From: an uncultured Oscillospiraceae bacterium
GTDB lineage: Bacteria > Bacillota > Clostridia > Oscillospirales > Oscillospiraceae
DNA: 6,438 nt
Reading direction: 5' to 3'
NCBI GenBank assembly: GCA_934662925.1
Contig: CAKUKL010000088.1
Coordinates: forward strand, 1-6,438
Part shown: in pieces, positions 1 through 5,545 of the stretch
Position numbering within the stretch: the stretch's first letter is position 1
Layout of the letters: every line of letters begins with the position of its first letter
Translations under genes and position numbers: made by a program
The notes under the pieces: model-generated
The model's input: only the letters and a program-made list of their open reading frames with translations
Databases searched by the model: none
What the model was told of the DNA's origin: nothing

Positions 1-1
1 C

Positions 2-280
2 ACCGGCATCGTGGACAACATCTGCAACGGCAAGGTCCCCGTGTTCGCCGGTGAGGAGGGCATCTGCGCCGGCTGCGGCGTGGCCACCCTGTCCATCAGC
101 TACTACGATCTGGGCGTCGCCACCGGCAAGATGGCCGTCAAGATCCTGACCGGCGAGGCCAACGTGGCCGAGATGCCCATCGAGTACGCCCCTCAGGTCA
201 CCAAGAAGTACAATCCTGTCACCTGCGAGGCTCTGGGCCTGACCGCCCCCGACGGTTACGAAGCCATCGAGTCCAACTGA
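2..280 (+). CDS. ABC transporter substrate-binding protein, C-terminal part (TrpX-like, COG2984 family)
   Basis: The reading frame is open from the left edge, so this is the last 92 residues of a gene that starts outside the window; the GTG at 11 is internal. The fragment has a cysteine-rich stretch (GICAGCGVATLS) followed by SISYYDLGVATGKMAVKIL and AEMPIEYAP. This matches the C-terminal lobe of COG2984-type binding proteins, in which the YYDLG-x-x-TGKMA segment is characteristic. These are extracytoplasmic lipoproteins in Gram-positive bacteria that deliver ligand to a COG4120 permease and COG1101 ATPase, both of which follow here. Characterised relatives bind tryptophan or tyrosine, but this fragment cannot fix the ligand and no signal peptide is visible. 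It ends at TGA 278-280 and is followed 17 bases later by a strong hairpin, so its mRNA may be partly separated from the permease message. Family assignment is fairly sure; ligand is unknown. Confidence 0.85.
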   Translation, partial: TGIVDNICNGKVPVFAGEEGICAGCGVATLSISYYDLGVATGKMAVKILTGEANVAEMPIEYAPQVTKKYNPVTCEALGLTAPDGYEAIESN

Positions 281-297
281 ACCAAAATTTGTTGAAA

Positions 298-333
298 AAA
301 GAGCGGAAAGGGGACTTCCCTTTTCCGCTCTTT
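298..333 (+). terminator. Intergenic hairpin after the binding-protein gene (partial terminator or mRNA stabiliser)
   Basis: Bases 298-313 pair with 318-333 to give a 16-bp stem with one G-T wobble and a 4-base ACTT loop; the arm reads AAAGAGCGGAAAGGGG. A-residues precede it and only three T residues, themselves part of the stem, end it before GGCGC, so the U-tract is poor. Such hairpins between a binding-protein gene and its permease are commonly used to protect the upstream message and cut read-through. Whether this one terminates is an inference. Confidence 0.7.
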
Positions 334-344
334 GGCGCTATAAT
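316..344 (+). promoter_or_regulatory. Possible promoter ahead of the permease gene
   Basis: A perfect TATAAT lies at 339-344, just after the hairpin. Seventeen bases upstream is TTCCCT (316-321), a weak match to TTGACA that lies inside the hairpin's 3' arm. There is no TG extension before the -10. A start near 351 would give a leader of about 68 bases to the permease ATG. The -10 is convincing by sequence but the -35 is not, so this may be a minor internal promoter or chance. Confidence 0.4.
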
Positions 345-418
345 GGATAAGTGCATTATATCATTGAAGTGCTTCTGAATATCCGCGGCTCGTCCGCGGC
401 CATGGGAGGAAACCATCT

Positions 419-1405
419 ATGCTTGGCTTCATCAACGCGCTGCCGGGGGCGGTGTCTCAGGGTCTGATCTGGGGCATCATGGCCATCGGCGTCTACATCA
501 CCTACAAGATCCTCGACATTGCCGACCTGACGGTGGACGGCTTCTGCACCGGCGGCGCCGTGTTCGCCATGATGTTCGGCGGCGGCGTGAACATCTGGAT
601 CGCCCTGCTGGCCGCCTTTCTGGCCGGTATGCTGGCCGGACTGGTCACCGGCCTGCTCCACACCGCCTGCGGCATCCCCGCCATTCTGGCCGGTATCCTG
701 ACCCAGCTGAGCCTGTGGTCCATCAACATGGCCATCATGGGCATGAAGGCCAGCGTGGCCATCAGCGTCACCAACCCCGAGGTCCTCAACAAGCTCCTCG
801 TCTCCCTGCGCTTCGTGCAGGAGGTGGCCAAGGGCTCCATGCCCTTCTTCCGGCACCCCATCTTCGTGGTGGGCCTGTTCACGCTGGTCATCATCCTCAT
901 CCTGTACTGGTTCTTCGGCACGGAGCTGGGCTGCTCCCTCCGGGCCACCGGCGCAAATCAGGCCATGGCCCGTGCCCAGGGCATCAACACCAGCTTCAAC
1001 AAGGTGCTGGCCCTGATGATCTCCAACGGCCTTGTGTCCCTGTCCGGCGCGCTGCTGGCCCAGTACAACGGCGCCAACGAGATCAACGTGGGCCGCGGCG
1101 CCATCGTCATCGGCCTTGCCGCCGTCATCATCGGTGAAGTTCTTCTGGGCAAGGTGTTCCAGAACTTCGGCCTCAAGCTCCTGTCCGTGTCCATCGGCGC
1201 CATCATCTACTACATCGTCATGCAGGCGGTGCTGGCGCTGGGCCTGAACCCCAACTACCTCAAGCTCCTGTCCGCCGCGGTGGTGGCCGTGTTCCTCGCC
1301 ACCCCCTACTGGAAGAGCAAGTATTTCCACGCCGCCGTCAAGGTCAGCGGGCGGGGCGTGTCCGCCCATGCGGACGTAACGATCGGAGGCGACCGCAATG
1401 CTTGA
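419..1405 (+). CDS. ABC transporter permease (TrpY-like, COG4120; branched-chain amino acid permease superfamily)
   Basis: This 328-residue protein is the membrane channel subunit of the importer. It is strongly hydrophobic, with about eight to nine membrane segments that I place near residues 12-30, 42-55, 58-83, 87-108, 145-166, 195-216, 228-246, 255-275 and 280-297. The cytoplasmic segment at about 167-192 (GCSLRATGANQAMARAQGIN) is the conserved loop through which LivH/RbsC-type permeases contact the ATPase, and the N-terminal DIADLTVDG (about 33-41) is typical of the COG4120 group. The ATG at 419 has GGGAGGA (404-410) eight bases upstream, which decides the start. The last 25 or so residues are hydrophilic and unlike the membrane part. 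The stop at 1403-1405 lies past the ATPase start, giving an 8-base overlap and probable translational coupling. Function as an import permease is secure; the substrate (aromatic amino acid or other) is not shown. Confidence 0.93.
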   Translation: MLGFINALPGAVSQGLIWGIMAIGVYITYKILDIADLTVDGFCTGGAVFAMMFGGGVNIWIALLAAFLAGMLAGLVTGLLHTACGIPAILAGILTQLSLWSINMAIMGMKASVAISVTNPEVLNKLLVSLRFVQEVAKGSMPFFRHPIFVVGLFTLVIILILYWFFGTELGCSLRATGANQAMARAQGINTSFNKVLALMISNGLVSLSGALLAQYNGANEINVGRGAIVIGLAAVIIGEVLLGKVFQNFGLKLLSVSIGAIIYYIVMQAVLALGLNPNYLKLLSAAVVAVFLATPYWKSKYFHAAVKVSGRGVSAHADVTIGGDRNA

Positions 1406-2192
1406 CGTCAAGAACATCTACAAGACCTTCAACGCAGGCACCGTCAATGAAAAGACCGCCCTCAACGGCCTGTCCCTCCACCTGAACGAGGGCGACTTCG
1501 TCACCGTCATCGGCGGCAACGGCGCGGGCAAGTCCACCCTGCTCAACGCCGTAGCCGGCGTCTGGCCGGTGGACGAGGGCGCCATCACCATCGGCGGCGT
1601 GGACGTGACCCACATGGCCGAGCACAAGCGGGCCAAATACATCGGCCGCGTGTTTCAGGATCCCATGATGGGCACCGCCGCCACCATGCAGATCGAGGAA
1701 AATCTGGCGCTGGCCATGCGCCGGGGCAAGCCCCGCACCCTCCGCATCGGCATCACCAAGGAGGAGCGGGAGCAGTACAGGGAGATGCTGAAAATTCTGG
1801 ATCTGGGCCTTGAGGACCGCCTGACCTCCAAGGTGGGCCTGCTGTCCGGCGGACAGCGTCAGGCGCTGACCCTGCTGATGGCCACCCTCCAGAAGCCGAA
1901 GCTCCTCCTGCTGGACGAGCACACCGCCGCGCTGGACCCCAAGACCGCCGCCAAGGTGCTGGGCGCCACCGAGCGCATCGTAAACAAGGATCACCTCACC
2001 ACCCTGATGATCACCCACAACATGAAGGACGCCATCGTCCACGGCAACCGCCTCATCATGATGTACGAGGGCCGGGTGGCGCTGGACATCTCCGGCGAGG
2101 ACAAGAAAAAGCTCACCGTGGAGGACCTGCTGGCCAAGTTCGGTCAGGCCACCGGCTCCGACGAGGCCGACGATAAGCTTCTGCTGAGCTGA
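1398..2192 (+). CDS. ABC transporter ATP-binding protein (TrpZ-like, COG1101)
   Basis: This 264-residue cytoplasmic ATPase powers the importer encoded just upstream. All nucleotide-binding-domain motifs are present in order: Walker A GGNGAGKST (39-47), Q-loop glutamine in FQDP (Q87), signature LSGGQ (149-153), Walker B LLLLDE (169-174), D-loop ALDP (178-181) and switch histidine H207 in ITHNM. The FQDPMMGTAATMQIEENLA segment and LSGGQRQALTLLMATL are typical of the COG1101 group, which is often mislabelled as phosphonate PhnK. The ATG lies inside the end of the permease gene and has GGAGG (1385-1389) eight bases upstream. The acidic C-terminus QATGSDEADDKLLLS is unusual because the same residues are encoded again, with different third bases, 196 bases downstream. 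No dedicated terminator follows directly; the first good one is at 2412-2443. Confidence 0.95.
   Translation: MLDVKNIYKTFNAGTVNEKTALNGLSLHLNEGDFVTVIGGNGAGKSTLLNAVAGVWPVDEGAITIGGVDVTHMAEHKRAKYIGRVFQDPMMGTAATMQIEENLALAMRRGKPRTLRIGITKEEREQYREMLKILDLGLEDRLTSKVGLLSGGQRQALTLLMATLQKPKLLLLDEHTAALDPKTAAKVLGATERIVNKDHLTTLMITHNMKDAIVHGNRLIMMYEGRVALDISGEDKKKLTVEDLLAKFGQATGSDEADDKLLLS
2144..2189 (+). repeat. Copy 1 of a 46-base repeat: the ATPase C-terminal coding sequence
   Basis: This is the end of the ATPase gene from TCAGGCC to the final AGC before the TGA. It matches 2340-2385 at 40 of 46 positions with no gaps at a fixed offset of 196 bases. Here the repeat ends in the stop codon TGA. Confidence 0.9.
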
Positions 2193-2205
2193 CGGTGGTC
2201 TGACC

Positions 2206-2338
2206 CCCGCGACAGCGGGCGGCGCGGGTGCGCCGTACAGGCATTTTTGCCGCAGGCAAAAATCCTGGCGCAGGGCGAATTCACTTCGCCCGAGCATTCA
2301 AAAAAATCAGGGTTCCCGTCCGGTGAAACCGGGTGGGA
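2206..2338 (+). repeat. Palindrome cluster between the ATPase gene and its duplicated tail
   Basis: Five short inverted repeats follow each other: 2206-2210/2215-2219 (CCCGC, loop GACA), 2221-2225/2230-2234 (GGCGC, loop GGGT), 2243-2251/2255-2263 (ATTTTTGCC, loop GCA), 2273-2279/2285-2291 (GGGCGAA, loop TTCAC) and 2314-2324/2328-2338 (11 bp with two wobble pairs, loop GAA). No gene fits here. The arrangement resembles the interspersed palindromic intergenic elements of many bacterial genomes. Whether it recurs elsewhere in this genome cannot be seen. The third hairpin has no following T-run, so these are not classical terminators. Confidence 0.65.
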
Positions 2339-2339
2339 C

Positions 2340-2385
2340 TCAGGCCACCGGGTCTGACGAAGCGGACGATAAGCTGCTCCTGAGC
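2340..2385 (+). pseudogene. Orphan second copy of the ATPase C-terminal coding sequence
   Basis: Read in the frame starting at 2341, this stretch encodes QATGSDEADDKLLLS, identical to the last 15 residues of the ATPase at 1398-2192. Against copy 1 (2144-2189) it has six differences (at 2352, 2355, 2361, 2364, 2376 and 2379), and all six fall in third codon positions and are silent. Similarity stops abruptly at base 2340, and at the far end the stop codon is replaced by AGA, after which the frame runs on. There is no start signal or upstream domain, so it is not a working gene. The silent-only divergence suggests it came from a separately evolving ATPase gene, such as a paralogue or another strain's allele, and not from a recent copying event. 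Confidence 0.75.
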
Positions 2386-2411
2386 AGACAGACTGCTGTG
2401 ACAAAAAATGT

Positions 2412-2443
2412 GCCCGGCGCATATGATGTGATATGCGCCGGGC
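2412..2443 (+). terminator. Rho-independent terminator closing the ABC transporter operon
   Basis: A perfect 13-bp stem GCCCGGCGCATAT (2412-2424) pairs with 2431-2443 around a 6-base GATGTG loop, followed by GCTTTTCACTTTT. The stem is GC-rich at its base and the tail is T-rich though interrupted. It lies downstream of the orphan tail copy, 219 bases past the ATPase stop, and upstream of a new promoter, so it probably ends the ABC transcript. The lower A-run on the 5' side also allows some function in the opposite direction. Confidence 0.85.
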
Positions 2444-2469
2444 GCTTTTCACTTTTCCCGGGCCGTAAA

Positions 2470-2498
2470 TTGACTTTATGCCCAAAACCGGGTAAACT
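2470..2498 (+). promoter_or_regulatory. Sigma-A-type promoter for the alpha/beta hydrolase gene
   Basis: TTGACT at 2470-2475 (five of six consensus bases) and TAAACT at 2493-2498 (four of six) are separated by 17 bases. Transcription would begin near 2505, giving a leader of about 33 bases before the ATG at 2538. Its place directly after the terminator supports a new transcription unit. Confidence 0.7.
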
Positions 2499-2525
2499 GA
2501 GAAAAAACCACGCAAATTTGAAACT

Positions 2526-2531
2526 GAGGTG
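2526..2531 (+). promoter_or_regulatory. Ribosome binding site that fixes the hydrolase start
   Basis: GAGGTG lies seven bases (2531-2537, mostly T) before the ATG at 2538 if GAGGT is taken as the core. An in-frame GTG at 2529 overlaps this site and so cannot be the start. Confidence 0.75.
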
Positions 2532-2537
2532 TTTTTT

Positions 2538-3449
2538 ATGGCACAGTTCAGCGAGTTTACCTTCCCCTCCAGCGACGGCGTCCACCAGTGCCACGCCTGC
2601 CTGTGGCTACCCGATGACGGCCAGCCGAAAGCCGTGGTGCAGCTGGTCCACGGCATCTGCGAATATGCCCAGCGGTACGACCACTTTGCCCGCCACCTGG
2701 CGGATCACGGCTTCGCCGTCTGCGGTCACGACCATCTGGGCCACGGCAAAACTGCCGCCGGGCCGGAGGAGTACGGCTATTTCACCGAGTGGTCCCACCT
2801 CTCCCGGGACGTGTACGCCCTGCGGCAGCGGATGGGGGAGCGGTTCCCCGGCCCGCCCTACTTCCTGCTGGGGCACTCCATGGGCTCCTTCGTGGCCCGC
2901 ACCTACCTCATCGACTACCCCGGCACCCTCAGCGGCTGCATCCTCTCCGGCACCGGGCAGGAGGCCCCCGCCACCGTGGCGCTGGGCAAATGGCTCACTG
3001 GCATGGGCGACCCTCACAAGGTCAACCGCCTGTTCTATAACCTGTCCATCGGGGCGTACAACAAGCAGTTCAAGCCCAACCGCACCTCCGCCGACTGGAT
3101 CTGCCGGGACGCCGCCGTGGTGGACAAATACCTCGCCGACCCGCTGTGCAATTTCCAGACCACCGCGGGCATGAACCACGCCATGATGACCGGCCTGCAA
3201 TATATCTCCGCCCCTGAAAATTTGGAAAAGATGGACCCGGACACCCCGGTGTACCTCTTCTCCGGCGATCAGGACCCGGTGGGCGCCAACGGCAAGGGCG
3301 TGCGCAAGGTCCACGGCTATTTCAAGGACAGCGGCACAAAGGACCTGACCTTGAAATTCTACCCCGGCGGACGGCATGAAATGCTCAACGAGACGAACAA
3401 GGATGAGGTGTACGCCGACGTGCTGGCGTGGCTGAACGCCCGCATCTGA
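2538..3449 (+). CDS. Alpha/beta hydrolase, monoacylglycerol lipase / lysophospholipase type (serine aminopeptidase S33 fold)
   Basis: This is a 303-residue cytoplasmic hydrolase; no signal peptide or membrane segment is visible. It has the full layout of the Hydrolase_4 / PldB family. LVHGICEYAQRY (about 37-47) carries the oxyanion-hole HG, HDHLGHGKT (64-72) is the conserved loop, GHSMG (112-116) holds nucleophile S114, D246 in SGDQDPVG is the likely acid, and H280 in GGRHE is the base. The region 150-225 is the cap domain that shapes the lipid pocket. Close family members cleave monoacylglycerols or lysophospholipids, but other esters or amides are possible. The ATG is preferred over GTG 2529 because that codon sits within the ribosome binding site. 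It has its own promoter (2470-2498), and a HAD phosphatase gene follows 27 bases downstream, probably co-transcribed. The fold and triad are certain; the substrate is inferred. Confidence 0.93.
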   Translation: MAQFSEFTFPSSDGVHQCHACLWLPDDGQPKAVVQLVHGICEYAQRYDHFARHLADHGFAVCGHDHLGHGKTAAGPEEYGYFTEWSHLSRDVYALRQRMGERFPGPPYFLLGHSMGSFVARTYLIDYPGTLSGCILSGTGQEAPATVALGKWLTGMGDPHKVNRLFYNLSIGAYNKQFKPNRTSADWICRDAAVVDKYLADPLCNFQTTAGMNHAMMTGLQYISAPENLEKMDPDTPVYLFSGDQDPVGANGKGVRKVHGYFKDSGTKDLTLKFYPGGRHEMLNETNKDEVYADVLAWLNARI

Positions 3450-3462
3450 CCATTTTTCCCAT

Positions 3463-3467
3463 AAGGA
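3463..3467 (+). promoter_or_regulatory. Ribosome binding site supporting a TTG start
   Basis: AAGGA is placed nine bases before TTG 3477, and no ATG or GTG gives a full-length product. This supports TTG as the start of the HAD phosphatase. Confidence 0.65.
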
Positions 3468-3476
3468 CGTGACATA

Positions 3477-4103
3477 TTGTATATTTTCGATCTGGACGGC
3501 ACTCTGCTGGACTCCAACAGGCTCTGGGGCGAGGTGGACGCAGAATTTCTCGCCCGCCGGGGCCTTGCGGTGACCCGGGAGTACGAGGATGCCATCTCCC
3601 GCTGCATCTTCCCCACGGCGGCGGTCTACACCAAAGAGTATTACCACCTGCCCGACAGTCCGGCGGACATCATGGCCGAGTGGGACGCGCTGGCCGCCCA
3701 CCACTACCGGGATCTGGCCCCGCTGAAGGCCGGGGCGGCGGAGCTGATGGCCAAATACCGGGCGGAGAACGTCCCCATGGCCATGTTCACCGCCTGCCGC
3801 CCGGAGCTGTGCCGCATGGCGCTGGAGCGCTTCGGTCTCACCGGGTATTTTCAGCACATCATCTACGCCGAGGAGATCGGCCTTGAAAAGCACGACCCCG
3901 CCTGCTTCATCCGGCTGAGCGAGCTGCTGGGCGTCTCCCCCGCCGAATGCACCCTCTTCGACGACAGCCCCGCCAACTGCGCCACCGCCCGCGCCGCCGG
4001 GATGCGGGTGGTGGGCGTGTACGACGAATTTTACGCCGGCCGTCAGGACGAGATGCGCGGACTGTGCGACCGGTACGTCGGCTCGCTGGAAGAGCTGCTG
4101 TAA
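3477..4103 (+). CDS. HAD-superfamily hydrolase (subfamily I phosphatase, phosphoglycolate phosphatase-like)
   Basis: This 208-residue cytoplasmic protein begins at TTG, so motif I lies almost at the N-terminus: DLDGT with nucleophile D5 and acid/base D7. Helices at about 15-85 form the small cap typical of subfamily IA. T105 in MFTACRPE is the motif II Ser/Thr, K138 in GLEKHDP is the motif III lysine, and FDDSPAN (161-167) is motif IV with the Mg-binding acids D162/D163. All catalytic residues are present, so it should hydrolyse a phosphate ester or anhydride, but HAD substrates cannot be read from sequence. Family relatives act on phosphoglycolate, sugar phosphates or nucleotides. It lies 27 bases after the lipase-like hydrolase and probably shares its transcript, which hints at, but does not show, a role in lipid or glycerol phosphate turnover. 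The stop is TAA 4101-4103, and an AT-rich spacer follows. Confidence 0.9.
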   Translation: MYIFDLDGTLLDSNRLWGEVDAEFLARRGLAVTREYEDAISRCIFPTAAVYTKEYYHLPDSPADIMAEWDALAAHHYRDLAPLKAGAAELMAKYRAENVPMAMFTACRPELCRMALERFGLTGYFQHIIYAEEIGLEKHDPACFIRLSELLGVSPAECTLFDDSPANCATARAAGMRVVGVYDEFYAGRQDEMRGLCDRYVGSLEELL

Positions 4104-4122
4104 AAATCCCGGCCGGAATTTT
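4103..4122 (+). terminator. Weak candidate terminator after the HAD gene
   Basis: An imperfect inverted repeat, AAAATCCC against GGAATTTT with one mismatch and a GGCC loop, starts at the stop codon and ends in four T residues. The stem is short and the T residues are part of it, so termination is doubtful. Read-through into the adenosylhomocysteinase-like gene is possible. Confidence 0.25.
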
Positions 4123-4238
4123 GCGGTTTTCCGCCCCGTTTTGCCGTGATTTTTTCGCGCATTTTCGCGTATTTTTCGCGTATTTTTCGCGATTTTTTGC
4201 CCGTTTGTTGCACGGTTTTTCCCTGATTTTTCCGTTTT
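4119..4238 (+). repeat. Helically phased T-tract array with degenerate ATTTTTCGCGT tandem units
   Basis: T-tracts of 3-6 bases begin at 4119, 4127, 4139, 4150, 4162, 4172, 4183, 4193, 4204, 4216, 4227 and 4235. Most steps are 10-12 bases, close to one turn of B-DNA. In the middle (4149-4191) the units are near-identical copies of ATTTTTCGCG(T/C). Phased A/T-tracts are known to bend DNA, so this spacer should be strongly curved. No clear -35/-10 pair for the next gene was found in it. It could act as an upstream activating or nucleoid-protein site, or be a slippage-expanded repeat. Confidence 0.75.
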
Positions 4239-4263
4239 CTTTACATCAGAAAAGAGGTTTTTT

Positions 4264-5505
4264 ATGAGTATCATCAAGGACAGCGCTCTGGCACCCTCCG
4301 GCCAGCGCAAGATCAACTGGGTCCGCGCCCACATGCCCGCCCTGAGCCAGATCGAAGCCCGCTTCCAGAACGAAAAGCCCTTTGCCGGACTGCGGGTGGC
4401 GGTGTCCGTCCATCTGGAGGCCAAGACCGCCAATCTGGGCCTTGTGCTGCGGGAGGGCGGCGCGGAGGTGTACCTCACCGGCTGCAATCCCCTGTCCACG
4501 CAGGACGACGTGGCCGCCGCCGTGGCGGAGCGGGGCATCGAGACCTTCGGTATCCACGGCGTCACGCCGGAGCAGTACGAGGACCTGCTGTGCGAGACCC
4601 TCAAGTGCCATCCCCACATCGTCATCGACGACGGCGGCGATCTGGTCCACCTGCTCACCGGCCGGTGTAAGGAGTACGCCGACTGCGTCATCGGCGGCTG
4701 CGAGGAGACCACCACCGGCATTCTCCGGCTCCGGGCCCGGGAGCAGGCGGGCACCCTCCCCTTCCCCATGATGGCGGTGAACGATGCCAAGGCCAAGCAC
4801 TACTACGACAACAAGTACGGCACCGGCCAGTCCGTGTGGGACGGCATCATGCACACCACCAACCTCATCGTCGCGGGCAAGACCGTGGTGGTGGCGGGCT
4901 ACGGCTGGTGCGGCTCCGGCATCGCCCTCCGGGCCAAGGGCATGGGGGCAGAGGTCATCGTCACCGAGATCGACCCCTTCAAGGCGCTGGACGCCACCAT
5001 GAACGGCTTCCGGGTGATGAAAATGGAGGACGCAGCGGCGCTGGGCGATATTTTCGTCACCTCCACCGGCTGCCGGGACGTCATCACCGCCGGCCACTTC
5101 GCCAAAATGAAGGACGGCGCCATCCTCTGCAACGCCGGACACTTCAACGTGGAGGTGGACGTGGACTGGCTGGACCGCCACAACGAGGAGAAGTTCCAGC
5201 AGCGGGAGAACATCATGGGCTACCGCATGGCGGACGGCCGGGTGCTCAACGTGCTGGCGGACGGCCGTCTGGTGAATCTGGCCGCCGGAAACGGCCACCC
5301 CGCCGAGATCATGGACATGTCCTTCGCCGTGCAGGCGCTGGCCGCCGAGTGGCTGGTGAAGCACCGGGACACGCTGGAGACGAAGCTCTACGACATTCCC
5401 GCCGAGATCGACGACGCTATCGGCTGGGCCAAGCTGGCGGCGCTGGGCCTGACCATCGACAGGCTCACGCCGGAGCAGGAGGAATATCTCCACTCCGCAC
5501 TGTAA
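4264..5505 (+). CDS. ahcY: Adenosylhomocysteinase-like enzyme (S-adenosyl- or S-inosylhomocysteine hydrolase, archaeal/Thermotoga type)
   Basis: This 413-residue NAD-dependent enzyme would split S-adenosylhomocysteine into homocysteine and adenosine in the cytoplasm, removing an inhibitor of methyltransferases. The N-terminal substrate domain has HLEAKTA (50-56), DDGGDL (122-127) and EETTTG (147-152). The catalytic segment VNDAKAKHYYDNKYG has K178, D182 and N183. The NAD-binding loop is GYGWCGSG (212-219). Then follow NAGHFNVE with H293 and NGHPAE with H345. Threonine T187 (YGTGQS) stands where the human enzyme has C195, and the protein ends at HSAL without the eukaryotic-type tail that carries Lys426 and Tyr430. 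Both traits fit the short archaeal/Thermotoga branch, one member of which (Methanocaldococcus) prefers the inosyl substrate. AAAGAGG (4251-4257) lies six bases before the ATG. The gene sits downstream of a curved spacer and 40 bases before a DUF554 gene. Family is certain; adenosyl versus inosyl preference is open. Confidence 0.93.
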   Translation: MSIIKDSALAPSGQRKINWVRAHMPALSQIEARFQNEKPFAGLRVAVSVHLEAKTANLGLVLREGGAEVYLTGCNPLSTQDDVAAAVAERGIETFGIHGVTPEQYEDLLCETLKCHPHIVIDDGGDLVHLLTGRCKEYADCVIGGCEETTTGILRLRAREQAGTLPFPMMAVNDAKAKHYYDNKYGTGQSVWDGIMHTTNLIVAGKTVVVAGYGWCGSGIALRAKGMGAEVIVTEIDPFKALDATMNGFRVMKMEDAAALGDIFVTSTGCRDVITAGHFAKMKDGAILCNAGHFNVEVDVDWLDRHNEEKFQQRENIMGYRMADGRVLNVLADGRLVNLAAGNGHPAEIMDMSFAVQALAAEWLVKHRDTLETKLYDIPAEIDDAIGWAKLAALGLTIDRLTPEQEEYLHSAL

Positions 5506-5545
5506 GGCAGCGAAAAAACAAAGCAAAGTCTAAGAAGGATAACCA

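Noticed and set aside
281..418. T-box or riboswitch between the binding-protein gene and the permease
   Set aside because: Only one simple hairpin is present in 138 bases, with no T-box anti-terminator sequence or conserved aptamer pattern. Any such element would be upstream of the binding-protein gene, outside the window.
356..1417. Long minus-strand frame opposite the permease
   Set aside because: Product is a His/Gly/Asp-rich repeat-like sequence with no recognisable domain; it is the mirror of the permease codons.
2197..2358. GGTCTGAC occurring at 2197-2204 and 2351-2358 as a target-site duplication around an insertion
   Set aside because: An 8-base repeat within a stretch this long is not rare by chance, and the second copy falls inside the coding-derived remnant, so its presence is explained by that homology.
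2323..3174. Plus-strand frame starting at GTG 2323 that contains the duplicated tail and runs into the hydrolase region
   Set aside because: It reads through a 13-bp terminator, a promoter and then an out-of-frame part of the hydrolase gene giving Pro/Ser/Thr-rich nonsense; only the 2340-2385 remnant is meaningful.
4119..4238. CRISPR array or iteron-type origin in the T-tract spacer
   Set aside because: The repeat units are only 10-12 bases with no spacers, and no replication or cas gene is near; phased T-tracts explain the pattern.
2607..4796. A 729-codon open frame on the minus strand spanning the hydrolase, the HAD gene and part of the adenosylhomocysteinase-like gene
   Set aside because: It lies antisense to three genes with full catalytic motifs, its product is low-complexity and rich in Gly, His, Val and Ala, and it crosses the T-tract spacer as a Lys/Asn run. 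GC-rich third positions produce such frames.
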